The notes under the pieces are model-generated. The model was not told the origin of the DNA and searched no databases. It saw only the letters and a program-made list of their open reading frames with translations. A stretch of DNA of 64,000 nucleotides, taken from Fennellomyces sp. T-0311 (Eukaryota > Mucoromycota > Mucoromycetes > Mucorales > Lichtheimiaceae). The stretch spans positions 372,001 through 436,000 of the forward strand of contig JALLLT010000038.1 in NCBI GenBank assembly GCA_025266875.1, read 5' to 3'. Positions 24,301 through 43,041 of this stretch are shown in pieces. How positions within the stretch are numbered: position 1 is the stretch's first letter; each line of letters starts with the position of its first letter. The translations under genes and the position numbers were made by a program.

Positions 24301-24474
24301 TACCCTCAAGTAAGGAAGCATGTATATATTACGCAAATTCTCTACTATCCGCCATCATCCCTAACAAATAAACTGCACTTCGCCAATGACACTAAACATA
24401 TGACTAGACGCCGATAGTACCCGCTTTGGTGCAGATAAAAGAGCTGGGAGTAGATAATACCAGCTGCGGTGCAG
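21357..24474 (+). repeat. Left arm of a giant inverted repeat (about 3.1 kb)
   Basis: Every position p here mirrors position 49490-p. At least 15 predicted frames of 60-111 codons in this arm recur on the opposite strand in the right arm, nearly all with identical translations. By eye I saw four base differences (mirror pairs 21397/28093, 21656/27834 and two near 24459-24468), all transitions. Similarity stops sharply at 21357/28133 and 24474/25016. The first 180 bases of the arm hold five attgg-centred motifs (21360-21530), like subterminal repeats of DNA transposons. Confidence 0.95.
22340..24150 (+). pseudogene. Decayed C2H2-finger, mobile-element-like coding region (left arm)
   Basis: Coding-like pieces follow each other on the plus strand but are broken by stops and frame changes. 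The first, near 22340-22425, reads MCVQCKKQFLNPRNLRRH, a C2H2-type half finger that then loses frame in an A/G run. The second, near 22975-23060, reads CLCCGEPYSSLQSLTQHCR, another C2H2 pattern. A spliced-looking stretch at 23220-23386 (DLTRIEFPRLLTTDSGE...) follows, then a longer frame at 23590-23815 containing GPLANDPCAFKREENWVE, and a final basic stretch to 24150. I do not recognise the parent family; a DNA transposon or KRAB-less finger gene is possible. Confidence 0.5.
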
Positions 24475-24512
24475 ATAATATTAGCTATGGTGCAGATAAT
24501 ATTAGATACACA
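24424..24512 (+). repeat. Short tandem repeats at the inner end of the left arm
   Basis: A unit close to agctgcggtgcagataata recurs two to three times with small changes, and a related ggtgcagataaaagagct copy precedes it. The mirror repeat near 25016-25070 is shorter, so the array straddles the arm-spacer boundary and may mark the duplication joint. Confidence 0.7.
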
Positions 24513-25015
24513 AATTCAGTCGAAAGATATCATATTATTTGACAATAAACTCTTATGGCAATGCCAGATATTTACAGGGCAAGTCACTGGATTTCTACCA
24601 GCACAATTGCCATTTGTGGCCATGACAGTAATTATTTGATGATAAGAAACTTGGCTGTTGAATACTGTCGTATCGTCGTCATACCATCATTGTTGATTAC
24701 ATTCACTGTTATTACGACATCAACAACCGCACAGTCATCAACTGCCCTATCTGCTCTTAAGTGTAACCTTGATCCGGCTTTACCAATCACGTAAGACAGC
24801 TCCGTTAACTTGGTATCAGATCTTTGGCCTCTTCGAAAATATGACAAGATCATATGAGGCTCTGTGATAACATGAATCTTTGGGACATTACATAAACCAT
24901 TCATTTTTTCCATCCCTACTCATCATCAGTATAAATCGAAAGTACTTTCCTCAATAAACAGAATCTTGCTTTGGTCTCGTCATTCGAAAGCCTTTTCTTG
25001 TTAAGCGATACCACA
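24475..25015. other. Unique spacer of the inverted repeat
   Basis: 541 bp that are not mirrored. One frame of 79 codons (24555-24794) has no recognisable feature. The spacer would form the loop of a hairpin if the repeat were transcribed. Confidence 0.8.
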
Positions 25016-28000
25016 CTGCACCACAGCTGATATTATCTACTCCCAGCTCTTTTATCTGCACCAAAGCGGGTACTATCGGCGTCTAGTCATATGTTTAGTG
25101 TCATTGGCGAAGTGCAGTTTATTTGTTAGGGATGATGGCGGATAGTAGAGAATTTGCGTAATATATACATGCTTCCTTACTTGAGGGTATTGGTGACTAT
25201 ACAGTCCTTGTACGTATCCAAAAAAATGAGAAAGTGTTCAATATTGTCATTGTTTTGTAGCAAATTTTCATGATATTTTTTTTTGGCGGTGAAGCCTCGT
25301 ATCGGCGATGGATTTTTGCAGGTAGGCTATATCCTCTTTTTCAAAGTGAGAAAACAGGGCCTTCTCCAACAAAAAGGAGCCAGCACATGCCAGAACAGGC
25401 TCCCTTTTTGCATGAGCGTAGCGACTCTACAAGTCGAGTGGATGGACTGGTGTAAAACCTTGGCACACATACTTTTCTGACTGGAATGATCACTTCTTTA
25501 TTGCTGATGATTTGCTGTAGTCGCGTAGGAACCTGATCCTCGTCGTGCACGGAACTTTTATCTTGGATATGGATATAACCATAGATTCAGCTGGAATCTG
25601 GATGGCCTTTGGCAACGATGGGCCAAAGAAAGGCAGCAGCTTATTGTCACCATGCGTCACCATGAATCCACTAGTTACCAGCGCGGTCACTGATCCCCCA
25701 TCCCAGCTCCAGCATGTCCCACGAAACGTTGCTCTGTGGTTCTTGATAGCTCCGAATAACTGCCTTTGCTACTTTAGACTCCACCCAATTTTCCTCACGC
25801 TTGAATGCACAGGGATCGTTGGCAAGGGGACCAGTCATAAAGATATCTAAGGCTGTAACGCACATAGCAAAATCCTCGGCTTCGACAATAGCTTGCATCA
25901 AAGTAAATTCAACATGGCTGGCGACTACACTGATTTCTGTCGAGCTGTTTTACAGGTATTGCGGAGCGACCGTATCATTAATTTCTTGCTGCTCACAACA
26001 TTGGTAATCGTCATTATCGATATTCAAGGATATCTAGCAAGGCGTCCAGCATACGCAGTGGCTTTTGCCGCTCTGTAGATGTCTCCATTGTTTCTCGCCG
26101 TCCCTACTCCAGCCAGTGATAGATAGCTTTTCGCTTCAACTGGACCTTCTGTGCATCCAAGTATTCAGAAATCAATGGTGGTGTTGTGATCCCTGAAGTA
26201 TTGATGCCTTGACAGGCTTCACCACTGTCAGTGGTGAGCAAACGGGGAAATTCAATTCGTGTGAGATCCTGTATTTGTTTGTGCTTTAGTTTGTGCTTAA
26301 CATCGTTTCAAACAGGCTAATACAAACCTTGGTGATCCGCAAGGCCTCGCTCACCCGATTTCGCATGCCTAATGCGTTGCTAGTGAGTGCTTACTTATAA
26401 AGTGCTATAATTTGATGTAAGCATACCTGTCGATCCTGTTGAATGCTCAGTACGACAATGCTGGGTCAAGGATTGTAGGCTGCTATACGGTTCACCGCAA
26501 CATAGACACGGAAAAATGACACCATGTTCTGTGTTTTGTTCCTGTAGAATGTTGTATCCAGCATGAAAACGCCCTAACAAGCTTCTTTGTCATCGATACT
26601 GTCAGTCAGCGAATAAGAGCTTTCTATCCTTGCCGCCACTTCCCACTTTCGACATCGGAACGTTGAGCTTCATGCCTACCAAATACTCAGCCAATCAGGT
26701 TACTCATCCACACGACCTTCCGGTCAACGTGACTCTTCACGGATATGCTCTGTCAGTATCCATCCTATGGATCATCATGATCGGTCACTGCTCAACAATA
26801 ATAAGGTTGACATTTTACATCGCTCGCGGAAACACCGGCTTAAGGAAAACCCATCGTGGATAACCATTTGTTATAAATAGAGAGCAAAGCATATGAAATA
26901 AATCAGCTACCTTTTTGAGTCTCGTTGACATGGTTGTCATTTGTACTTGCTCCTTCGTTGATATTTCACAGAACACTATTTTGCCTAACAACGCACATTA
27001 GTATGTCATGAGTAGCACCAGACAAGCAATAATCGTACTTACGAGCTAATTTCAAGAAACTTACAGTGAGCTTCACTGTGGCCGTCCTTTTTCCAAATGT
27101 CGGCGTAAGTTCCTTGGATTTAAAAACTGTTTTTTGCACTGTACGCACATGAGTTAAATTGGCTTTTCGCTTCAAAATGACATATTGGTACCTCATGTAG
27201 AAAAGGAAAAAAAAAGTGCCAAGGTTCAGCTTACTACAAAAATCTTGCGTCATGTTTGCGTGAGATTCAGTAATGGTGGCAGGTGAAAGGACCTTCTGCA
27301 CTTTGCAACCACGACAACCAACCTGTATGCCTGAATTGGCCTAATCACTGGGTAACATGCCTTGCAGAGTCACAGTGCCTTTGCTGTATTAACTACCCAG
27401 TGTAACTTTACTGAACCAAAAGCCTTATTTACGTTCGCACCATCCCGGTATCACGACCACTCCCCAACTCGAAGAACCAAGCACACCGGTACCGGCCAGG
27501 CTACTATCCACACCGGGCTACCAGCTGCCTACATGACCGCGCTATGACTTGGCGGCGACGCACATATTTGGTCCGTGGAATGCATACATGTACCCGATAC
27601 TGAAAGGCAAGGTACTACAGCAATAAAGGCAATTGATAACTATAAACATAGCTTGGTAGAGCGGACGGCTACGGTTCAACGTGCCAATGGGAGTACACTA
27701 TTCAGCATGGGTGATATCAAGACAGGTTTCGGTCTTCTCAGTGGCATCCAGAAGGATGAGATGGGATGCTGCAAAACTGGAACCTGTAGTTGACACTGCA
27801 GCGCGTGCGGCTGCAAGGAAAATGTATGGACGCCAGCTAAAAGCCCTGGTATCCAAGGTGCATGCTCAATTGGGATAGGATACTGCATTCGTATTTTCTT
27901 CCAAGGAAGGCAGTGAACATGTTAAACCGACAGAGGCTATCAGTGCCAGCCATATGGCCCAATGGTTTTTCCGGAAGTCCCCAGGCACATCCCAAACCAC

Positions 28001-28133
28001 ATATTCGGCCTCCCAATAAAAAGTAAGGGCACCTTCCAATGATTTTTTGTGCTTTTCCCAATACTAAAGTCACTGCCTCCCAAACCACGAAACAGCCTAT
28101 CCCTAATCCATAAAAGTGGGCCTTTCCAATTAC
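25016..28133 (-). repeat. Right arm of the giant inverted repeat
   Basis: Reverse complement of 21357-24474 with a few transitions. The outer edge reads ...ccaattac at 28126-28133. Just outside, at 28165-28177, lies ccttccaattaa, a related copy of the arm-end motif, so the right flank may keep a trace of an older or longer element. Confidence 0.95.
25340..27150 (-). pseudogene. Decayed C2H2-finger coding region (right arm)
   Basis: Mirror copy of the broken coding region at 22340-24150, with the same finger-like pieces and the same frame breaks. Because both copies share the lesions, the gene was already broken before the duplication or the arms have been homogenised since. Confidence 0.5.
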
Positions 28134-29708
28134 AGTATCCTGAAAAGCAACAACTTGCAAACCGACCCTTCCAATTAAGCCGCCTATCAGCATGATCTGC
28201 TAAATTTTATTAGCACAGCAAAACGACTCCCTCTTTACGTTTTATTGTACAAAAAGCATAAACAGGGCACATACACGAAAATGTAGAGCGTGTACAAGTT
28301 TGTACTCAAAAGGGACTGAGTTTCCGGCATGTGTATCATAGGACGCGTGCGGCATACATTCTAGCGACATACCAAGCAATCAATGTGGTGTTGCCTGATG
28401 TGCAGTACAGCCTAAACTCTTTTTACTCATGTGAACAAAACTGTAAAAGTTTATTCCTAAAAGTCGATCGCTTGTTAGTGATCGGGAAGCTCGTGTTGTG
28501 TATTGTGGCACCACCATATGGACCGTTCCTCCCAATGCCCACCGTGTTGCTTTCTAATACAGAAAGTGACTCTACTTTGGCTGGGATCCGAAGAGGCGCA
28601 GCTCTTTTCTGACTTTTGGATCTCCTCTTGTTCGCATGCATTTATAATCAATGGGGCTGGCCAACTTGCTCGTCGCACCAAACTTGCGCATTGTTCCACC
28701 AGTCAATATTGATCTTCCTTAAAAAGTGTTCGATGGACGTCAAAGCTTCTAGCATACTCATGGTTGAAACAATAGGCTGCGTAACCCTGATAAAAAAATT
28801 ATAAGAGACAGGATTCAAGCACGACACCCTGAAGATAAGCAGCTGATCAGATGGTATTTCTCTCGCTATCTAAGCCGGTAAATGGTACAATTCCTAAAGT
28901 TCCATGTCCCATTGAATCACTGTAGTCGAAATATCGATTACGCACTTAAAAGGAAAGACTGCACAACTGTATACATAACACCCGCATTTTAATGTTACGA
29001 AACGGATGCCACTGTTAAATGAGTTGACAGAATACATTAAACCCCTGGCACTGAGGCTGCCCACCGCTCTCTACTGACAATTTTCAGGATACGTACGTAA
29101 TAAGCGATTCCATGCAACGTGAACGAAAGTAGGTCGGGGATCGCAGGAATATCCTCGACCTGCGCGTTACGTTGGACAGCAGGATTTTAATTTAAAAGTC
29201 ATAAAGCATAAAAGCCAGAAGACCTCATTGCAACGAACAGACATTCTTCGCTGAGCTTTCTTGATGGATACCTGGTGCCCTTGAAGGTGCAGGTATGACT
29301 GTCATGTCAATTTATGACAGTATGCACGTAATGTGCTGTATCGTTCACCGGTCAGTCATTAGCTGAGGATTGCATGTGCAGATCACAAGTGAGTACGAAA
29401 CAAAGCAGGGATGGGTTCTGGCGGAAACACCTGACCTTTTACCATTCAGGGAAACGGATTTGAACAAGGATGCCCCTTGCTACCCTGAGCAAATTGCTAG
29501 AGGTATTAATCACTGGTGGTTGCGTGCAAAGTGATCAGGATCTTAGATTTACGAAAAATATGATGAAACACCACAAATAATTAAATGATGTTAAGGGGAA
29601 AGCCACGACAAGCGTCAGCCCCGTGATGGCCCACGCTATATTTGCCAATCCAAGCCCCATCAATCAGTAGAATCAAATGATCAAATACGAGAGCAGAGAT
29701 GCCAAATA
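28134..29708. other. Intergenic between inverted repeat and eIF2B-gamma
   Basis: Several overlapping frames of 60-93 codons lie at 28331-28804 on both strands, none with a convincing domain. This could be a remnant of another element. From 28810 on I see nothing. Confidence 0.4.
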
Positions 29709-31576
29709 TTAGTTTATAGCTTCTCGAAACGCGACCAATTTTTCTCCTTTCACTTGACCTGGATACACATCAATTGGTCAGTCAAGAAACATATAAAGTC
29801 GATGAAAGCACTTACTCTCTTTTTCAACCACATATTCACCAGCGACATCGCAGTCTTTGAGAACCGCTTTCTCCATAACCTTAGCATTGTTGCAAATAAC
29901 GCAGCCATCCACTTTTGCACTGTTGTATATAACAGGCTCGTTTAGCTACACATCCGACACGGTCGTTGGCATAAGACAACTTACTTGTCGCCGATAATCA
30001 CATTATCCATGATGACTGAGTTGGCGATCTTTACGTTCTTGCCGATAATGCAGTGAGCGCCCACACATGACTTCTTCACTGAAGATCTTTCATCGATCTT
30101 GGTATGCTCGCCGATTACAGAATCATTGCCCACTTGAGTCTTTGGCGCCACCTCGGCGCTGGATGGAATACGAGTGATCGAAGCTCCTTGCTTAGTTTCC
30201 TATTTTGTATTTTCAGGTAAATGAGATGGTCAAAACGCACAGAGCGCAAGCAAGTCCCTTACATGACGGTTCAAATCGCTATAGCTTGCAATCGTGTTAC
30301 CACGGCCACAGAATCCGCCACGATAAATATATGCGCGAGTGGTGACAGGGCTTTTGAAGTTAGATCGAGTAGGGTCAGGGGAGAATAGGTCATCATCGAT
30401 ATCATTGGATGCGGTGGTCGAGAGTGATAGTGCAGTAGCCAACAGAGACTTTTGTGCTGATGCATCTACATTCAGTACTGTTAGCCGCAGATTTACTCTA
30501 CAGTAAATGACTCGAACTTACAGCCATTCACCTTCTCGCGTTCCACCATCTTTTTCTGATACTGGCACTTGACAAGCATCGGTACAAGATCCTCCGATAT
30601 ACTTGAAATGTTTTCCTTGTCAGCAACCATATCAATTACCCACCGCTTGAAAATATATAAGTGTGCATCCCCCAGATCGGTGTGCACTCTAACACGAGGA
30701 AATCTAGTACGCGATATAAGCCATGATTCCTATCTCGTTTAATGAGACACACATACTTGTTCAGTAACGACATGCGCATCGAGAAATCTTCATCCTCGGA
30801 CCGTCGTACTTTGTATACCAGGGACGAGTGGATGGGATCAATCCCCACATAGGGAGCCAGTCCTACATAAGTTTCCAGCAAAATAAGCTTTCCCCTGCTC
30901 CATATCACTATCGCCTTATACACACCATCATCCTTTCCTGCTTCCAGTAAGTTTGATTCATAGAACAATGCAGTCATTGTTGGATCTTCCACACGATGAA
31001 TATCTAGGATATCCCTCGGGTTCAAGTCCGTAATAAGATCACAAGGTACGACGATGAAATCACGCTACAGCCTGTCAGCTTTGGCACAAGTATACTGTAT
31101 GCCCCATCCACTCACCTCGATTTTATCCTTGATCGATCGTAACGCGTCTGCCGAGCCACAGTCTTCGTCTACAGTGACAACGTTGCAGTGTACACTTCCT
31201 TGGTACCCACGTGAAATATACGTCGACAATTTTTGGTGCGCCGTTCCCGAAGCTTGAATCAGCAAAATTGCATCTGTACCATGGAAACTTCAGAACCGAT
31301 TGCTGCCATTAGTACCTAGCGTATTACCATGGATACCAGCTTTCTCGAGCCAGTCCAATGTGTATGAAATTATGGGCTTGTTGGCGACGGGCAGGAGAGC
31401 TTTTGGTACATTATCCTCCTCGGAAATCGGATACAGTCTATTGTTGACAGATCTACGGTTACGACGCATTGATTCTCTCGGGCATTATCGCATTACCGGT
31501 TGGTGCTTCCATATCCAGCGAGTACGACGGCTTGAAATTCGGAAAGTTTGTGATGTCGCGTCTTCTCAAACAGCAT
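29709..31576 (-). CDS. Translation initiation factor eIF2B gamma subunit
   Basis: The ATG at 31576 opens a nucleotidyltransferase-like domain with FQAVVLAGYGS, then (after an intron at about 31455-31500) NRLYPISEEDNVPKALLPVA and NKPIISYTLDWLEKAG. DEDCGSADALR and FIVVPCDLITDLNP follow, a pattern typical of eIF2B-gamma (yeast Gcd1) rather than sugar-nucleotide enzymes. The last ~170 residues are hexapeptide repeats of a left-handed beta helix (VGNDSVIGEHTKI, CIIGKNVKIANSVI). The protein ends VAFREAIN. The complex exchanges GDP on eIF2 and is the target of eIF2-alpha phosphorylation. One junction near 29945-29985 does not keep frame with the strong gtaagt donor; an upstream gtgatt donor would. 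Confidence 0.88.
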
Positions 31577-34500
31577 TTTGAAAAAACTGGATAGAAAAAC
31601 GTTGCGCGCGTTTCCCAATGGCTGAGGCCAGAATAAGAAATAAATTTTGTACGGGGACAATGCACCTTGACTAACCACAGTCGAGCCAGCGATATACTAA
31701 CTCACTTCACAGTGGCCAATGGTTTCAATATTAAATATAAAGAGTCGCGTAAGTGGATACCAATAACAGATATGTATACACTCTGCTATACATTCGCGGC
31801 GATCTTCATGGCTACTATAAGCTTCAAGAGTAATTGTGAGTCAGTTAAACTGACCCTATGACCATTGTGTCACAAGTAGAAGATCATCACTGGTGATATC
31901 TAACATACTGTACACATATCACACATATGACACATATATAATATGTGACGACAAGGTTATAGGTGACCTTTACGTATGTATATTTTTACATCGCCTAATA
32001 ATACGATGGGTTCTGCCAGCGGATCATAGTACACTGGGAAAAAGTCTTTAGAAAAGGTTTAAATCTTTTACAGTAATCATCAATGACGCTAAAGTCTTTC
32101 AATTATATTAAAACTTCTACTCAGAGAAATTTAGAAAGATGTGTAGTGTCATCAAAAATTTGTCTGTAGCTTTCATGCAATATCACGGATCACATCGTGA
32201 ACGATAAATGATACTGATCCATAATCTATCGCAGGCATCCTTGGGTTTAGATACTCTGACAAGTATGTAGGACCACACTTTCTAAATTCATTCATGCATT
32301 AAGTCATAGTGTCCTCAGTATTGCCATTAGAAAATATGTAGATGCAGTCCGTCTGATTCAACACGACTTTTTTTTCTACTCAAATGGCACCCGAGAAAAG
32401 TTTTGTGCAGAATGCATTTTCGTTCTTTTAAACTTGTAAAAAATGTATTCTGGTGGTCACCGAAATGCGCTCTTAGAAAATACATACATACCTGAAAAGG
32501 TTTGGTTTACCTTGCTGAAGACTCTAAACCTTAACTTTCAAAAACTGATATACTCGCTTCAGCAATCCGTGCATCCGGTTCAAAAATCTGCAATTCGACA
32601 TAATTATACCAAAAGTTTGAATACGTTTATAAAATTTAATTCGAGATTATAAGTTAACTAGCGAGATTAATCATGCCCAAAAAGTGGAAATTGGTATTTT
32701 GAGGTTAATAGATGCAAAACATTATGTGGAAATCGTTCTAGGTAAAAGTGTGACTTTCCATGTTCCTCATAATGAGCTAACAGGAAAGTAAGTCATATAC
32801 ATACGTATATCATTGAACATGTTTACTGCCCAACTAGCGATCATATCTCCTTTTTGACATGTAAGCATGGTTTTAAAGAAAATAAAGATAAGTTCAATCG
32901 GACTAACTGGGTGTATCACCAGCGACGGAAGAAAAAGTCTACTTGGAAGTGATGCTTTTTTGTTTGTTTCCCTCTGAACGACACAAGCATAACCTATCTC
33001 GCTTCGCTCGTTAAATGACACAAAATAAGACTTATGCCATACTTACCAAGCGAAAGCTTTTTAGACTTTTTTATGGGGTAATAAATTCCACGAGCGTTAC
33101 TAAATCGTTGATTTTGTTATGCTGTTATTCTTTGAGACCGAGCTATGAGCAAGTATGCATAGACATGTATAGACCACCATACAGCGCTTATAGAATGCTT
33201 ATGTACCAGAGTTGAGGGGTGCCTTGCACAATGGTTTGATTGCCAGCCAGACGTCCTTCCCTCGTCAAGTATCTTCCCACGGGGAAGTACTGCAACGCTC
33301 CTTAGTGGTATGTACCACGGGATACGTGTAGAAGTTGTGTGCCAGTGTAAATTGCTGCAGCAGGTGCCTCAGATGACGTAATCAAGCATATTCTGGCTAC
33401 TAATTCCAATCTGGTACTGATAGTCTGGGGATGCCCCTCCGCCTTTAACAGATGGCATAAACTGAACTCGCATATGTGACGAGAAAAAGGTTTAGCCAAG
33501 GTATATAGTGTTGCATATTTATTTCAATGGTATCATCTGCATATTTGATAAACCGTGGAGAGGCCTCTCAAATACGCACGAAATCTTTTCGGTAATATTG
33601 ACACTGTATGAGGCGCGGATGATGTACACTACCATCAGATATAGTTTTGCGACGATAAAACATAAACGCATGTCGTTAGAACTAATACTCTATGATCAGA
33701 CAAAGGAGCAATCTAGATAATGAAAGTCAGTGATGGTATACGTGGCTATATTCTCCTTATTGCTTATCTGTACAATATCGGCAGAGATTTTCATAGGAAG
33801 AGAGAACCAGCTTCCAGATCACATTATTGATGCTTCGGCAAGGAGACGCGGGAGAAATAAACGTCGCAACATTATTGCACCTGAAAGCAAACCTGTTTTA
33901 GATTATAATGGATCACACGTATACCAAGTGGAACATAAATAATGCTTCTGGGCTTGTCAAAGTTCGACAGGAGAGAGATGTTCTATGTTATCTTTTATAG
34001 AATGGTGAAAATGGGAGAACATTGATAGATCTTCTCAGTATTAGCATGCAATAGATGGAGAATTTGAGCCAAAAAGCTAATCATGAGACAATGTTTCTTT
34101 CAAGGTTAGCCCAATGCATACGCAACTGTCCAAATTTCTTTCTTCCCATCTATGTTATGTCCTGCATTTAGATGATCTGCGGTGAGAGAGCTTTAGCAGT
34201 AGAACGAGGTATCATATATAGAATTTGTTGAGTATCTGAAAAATTATTTACTCTTCATTGAGTAGTCTCTCACTCTTTTATATCATTAACAGAAGATTCT
34301 AATGTCCGTTCCCGGATAAACGGTACTTGGTCAAGGACCTATATCGGGTTGTGTATTTATTTTACACTTTAGCAACTACGGTTTATACTGATTCCGTGTA
34401 TTCTGTGCTATGCTCATACCTTTCTAACATATTACAACTTCCTTTGAAACCGGTGTAAAGTGATACCGTACATATGTTAGTCGTCAGTACTCTTCCAGAG

Positions 34501-36485
34501 TGCTTATCCGATGGAATGTGTTTAAATAAATGTTTGACCGATCTCTTTACTATGAGCACACTATATTGGTTTATCATACGATCAAAGAATATTTCCGTCA
34601 ATGGCAGTTACCAAAAGGTTGTGTTGTAGTTCCGAGATTCGTAATGAATGTATGTAGTACGTTATGGCGTTCAATGCATTTTGCTATACTGATACGTACG
34701 CACTAATAATAGCCCACATGAATTTGGAAAACTATGTATACATATACTATCTCCTTCTCCGCCATCATGCTTTATATGTAGCGGATTAAAGAGAAAGGTA
34801 CGTGGTAACAACCTCTGCTTAGAAATAACTGTTTGTTGGTGCTACTTTTAAAGTGATCGACAGCAACTAATGTATTGTGTAATACTCATTATTGTGGCAT
34901 GTGTGTATAGGTGGAGTAGAGCGTCCAGCGGCAAAACTATATAGTGATAGAATTTTTTGGTTGCATAAAGAGAGTACAGAAATGCATTCTCATGACAATA
35001 ATATGCTCTACCATCAATTAATCTTTTTCTCCATTGAAGGTATAGAGCATATTAAATGGTTAATAGGCGAGGGATTTTACTAAATCACTGTCCAAAATAT
35101 AGTACCCATGCCAGTCATACTATGACTTAAATATGAAAATGTGTAGTTATTTCCGGGCATCATCAAAACGACGCTTATTTAATTGTGCTCGTTAGACGTA
35201 TAGCAATATGATTCACTTGGTTCGGTGTTATGATTTAACACGCGGGTATGGAAATATGATTCGAAACAAGCTATGGTTATTACGGGCAGTACCATGTTCG
35301 TCACTTCATCGTCCAAAATCAAAACCAGCGCAGTAGATTGAAGCATATAACCACTTACCATTGATGACTTAATTTTTCATTGATAAAGCTAGGTGCTGAT
35401 TCGAAAAAATCCTATTGGTATCTCAAGGTGGTATGGAGTGACCTTGACCAAACAAACAAGCAAGGCTGCAGAGAAAATAAGCATTGAGCAATGTGTAAGG
35501 GTAATCAATAATGTCGATGTAAACGCACCAGGTAGAAACTGTAGAAGGAACAAAATATATGCATTCTGGATCGTGGTCGTTTGTAAATACCACTGCGGCA
35601 TCCAGCTTTTTGGAAAAAGAGTCCTTTTCCGAACACTTTTTTTTTCTTTGCATTTCGGAATTTCCGAACACACCACAATGAAACGACGAGATGTCTAATC
35701 ATCGCACACACGGGTAAGTGACAGTAAACGTTCCCCTTTTGACACCCAATGCCAACTCTCCCCCCCCCCAAAAAAAAAAGCTAGACTTTAGGGCAATTAA
35801 GGAGAAAAGGAGACGTGCGCTATTGATTACAGTTTTTTCTATCAAGAGCATCGGAAAAGGCTGACAAATTATGTTACCGTTCACGTTACCTTATATAGAA
35901 AGTAGACTGACATGTGCATATTAATGCGGGTTCGGGTCGTTGCATTCGAAAGTTTATTTTATTGATGGAGTAATACATGCTGCGATGGGGTCGACGTTTA
36001 CTTTAATTGAAGCTACTAATTTATCTATCATTTATTGATTTTTAGCTGATGTTATATTTGATATGGTCTTTTGAAAGTGAAAAGATCAGCAAGCGTTCCT
36101 TGAGGATCCAGATCTTTCCAGCACCCCAGTGTGTGAGGTACATATTTTTGTGTAACGAAGTACTTTCCTTCAATAGCTCTATCGTGACGACAGGGCTGTT
36201 TACTGCTATTAATATGCATTAGGTAGCCATCGAGAAAAAAAGCTTGTATAACCATCGCAACCGCGGTTCCGTAGAATGTTACGGGAAGCTGGAGGAATAT
36301 AGCTTGTTTCAGGGCTAGATAAGGAAAAGTGGCGTATTACGAGCTGCAATGTATACCATCCTTACGAAAGAAAGAAAGCGTAGGCTTACGGAGTATTCAG
36401 ATTCTGGCTGAAATGTTGTGTTCCGGAGCAATCAAATGATTACATTTACTTAGTATTAATGCACGTTTCTTAGTTTTATTCATTG
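31577..36485. other. Gene-poor AT-rich region
   Basis: Apart from a doubtful 69-codon secreted ORF at 33733-33942, no gene could be supported in 4.9 kb. At 31910-31940 short cacatat-type repeats occur. A poly-C/poly-A tract (35760-35780) lies near the right side. No RNA gene was recognised. Confidence 0.5.
33733..33942 (+). CDS. Possible small secreted basic peptide
   Basis: An ATG-initiated frame of 69 codons. Residues 1-18 (MVYVAIFSLLLICTISAE) look like a signal peptide, and the remainder is polar with a strongly basic cluster (ARRRGRNKRRN) that could be a processing or nuclear-targeting site. No intron, paralog or family is evident and the surroundings are gene-poor, so chance is a real alternative. 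Confidence 0.25.
   Translation: MVYVAIFSLLLICTISAEIFIGRENQLPDHIIDASARRRGRNKRRNIIAPESKPVLDYNGSHVYQVEHK

Positions 36486-43041
<6,556 letters not shown>

Noticed and set aside
24424..24512. CRISPR-like array
   Set aside because: The units are adjacent tandem copies without spacers in a eukaryotic genome; it is a minisatellite at the palindrome joint.
28331..28804. Overlapping frames resembling a transposase remnant
   Set aside because: No catalytic motif or terminal repeat could be recognised.
35759..35780. Poly-C/poly-A junction also seen at 62384-62406 as a possible mobile-element tail
   Set aside because: Only the homopolymers are shared; flanking sequence is unrelated, so simple slippage is more likely.
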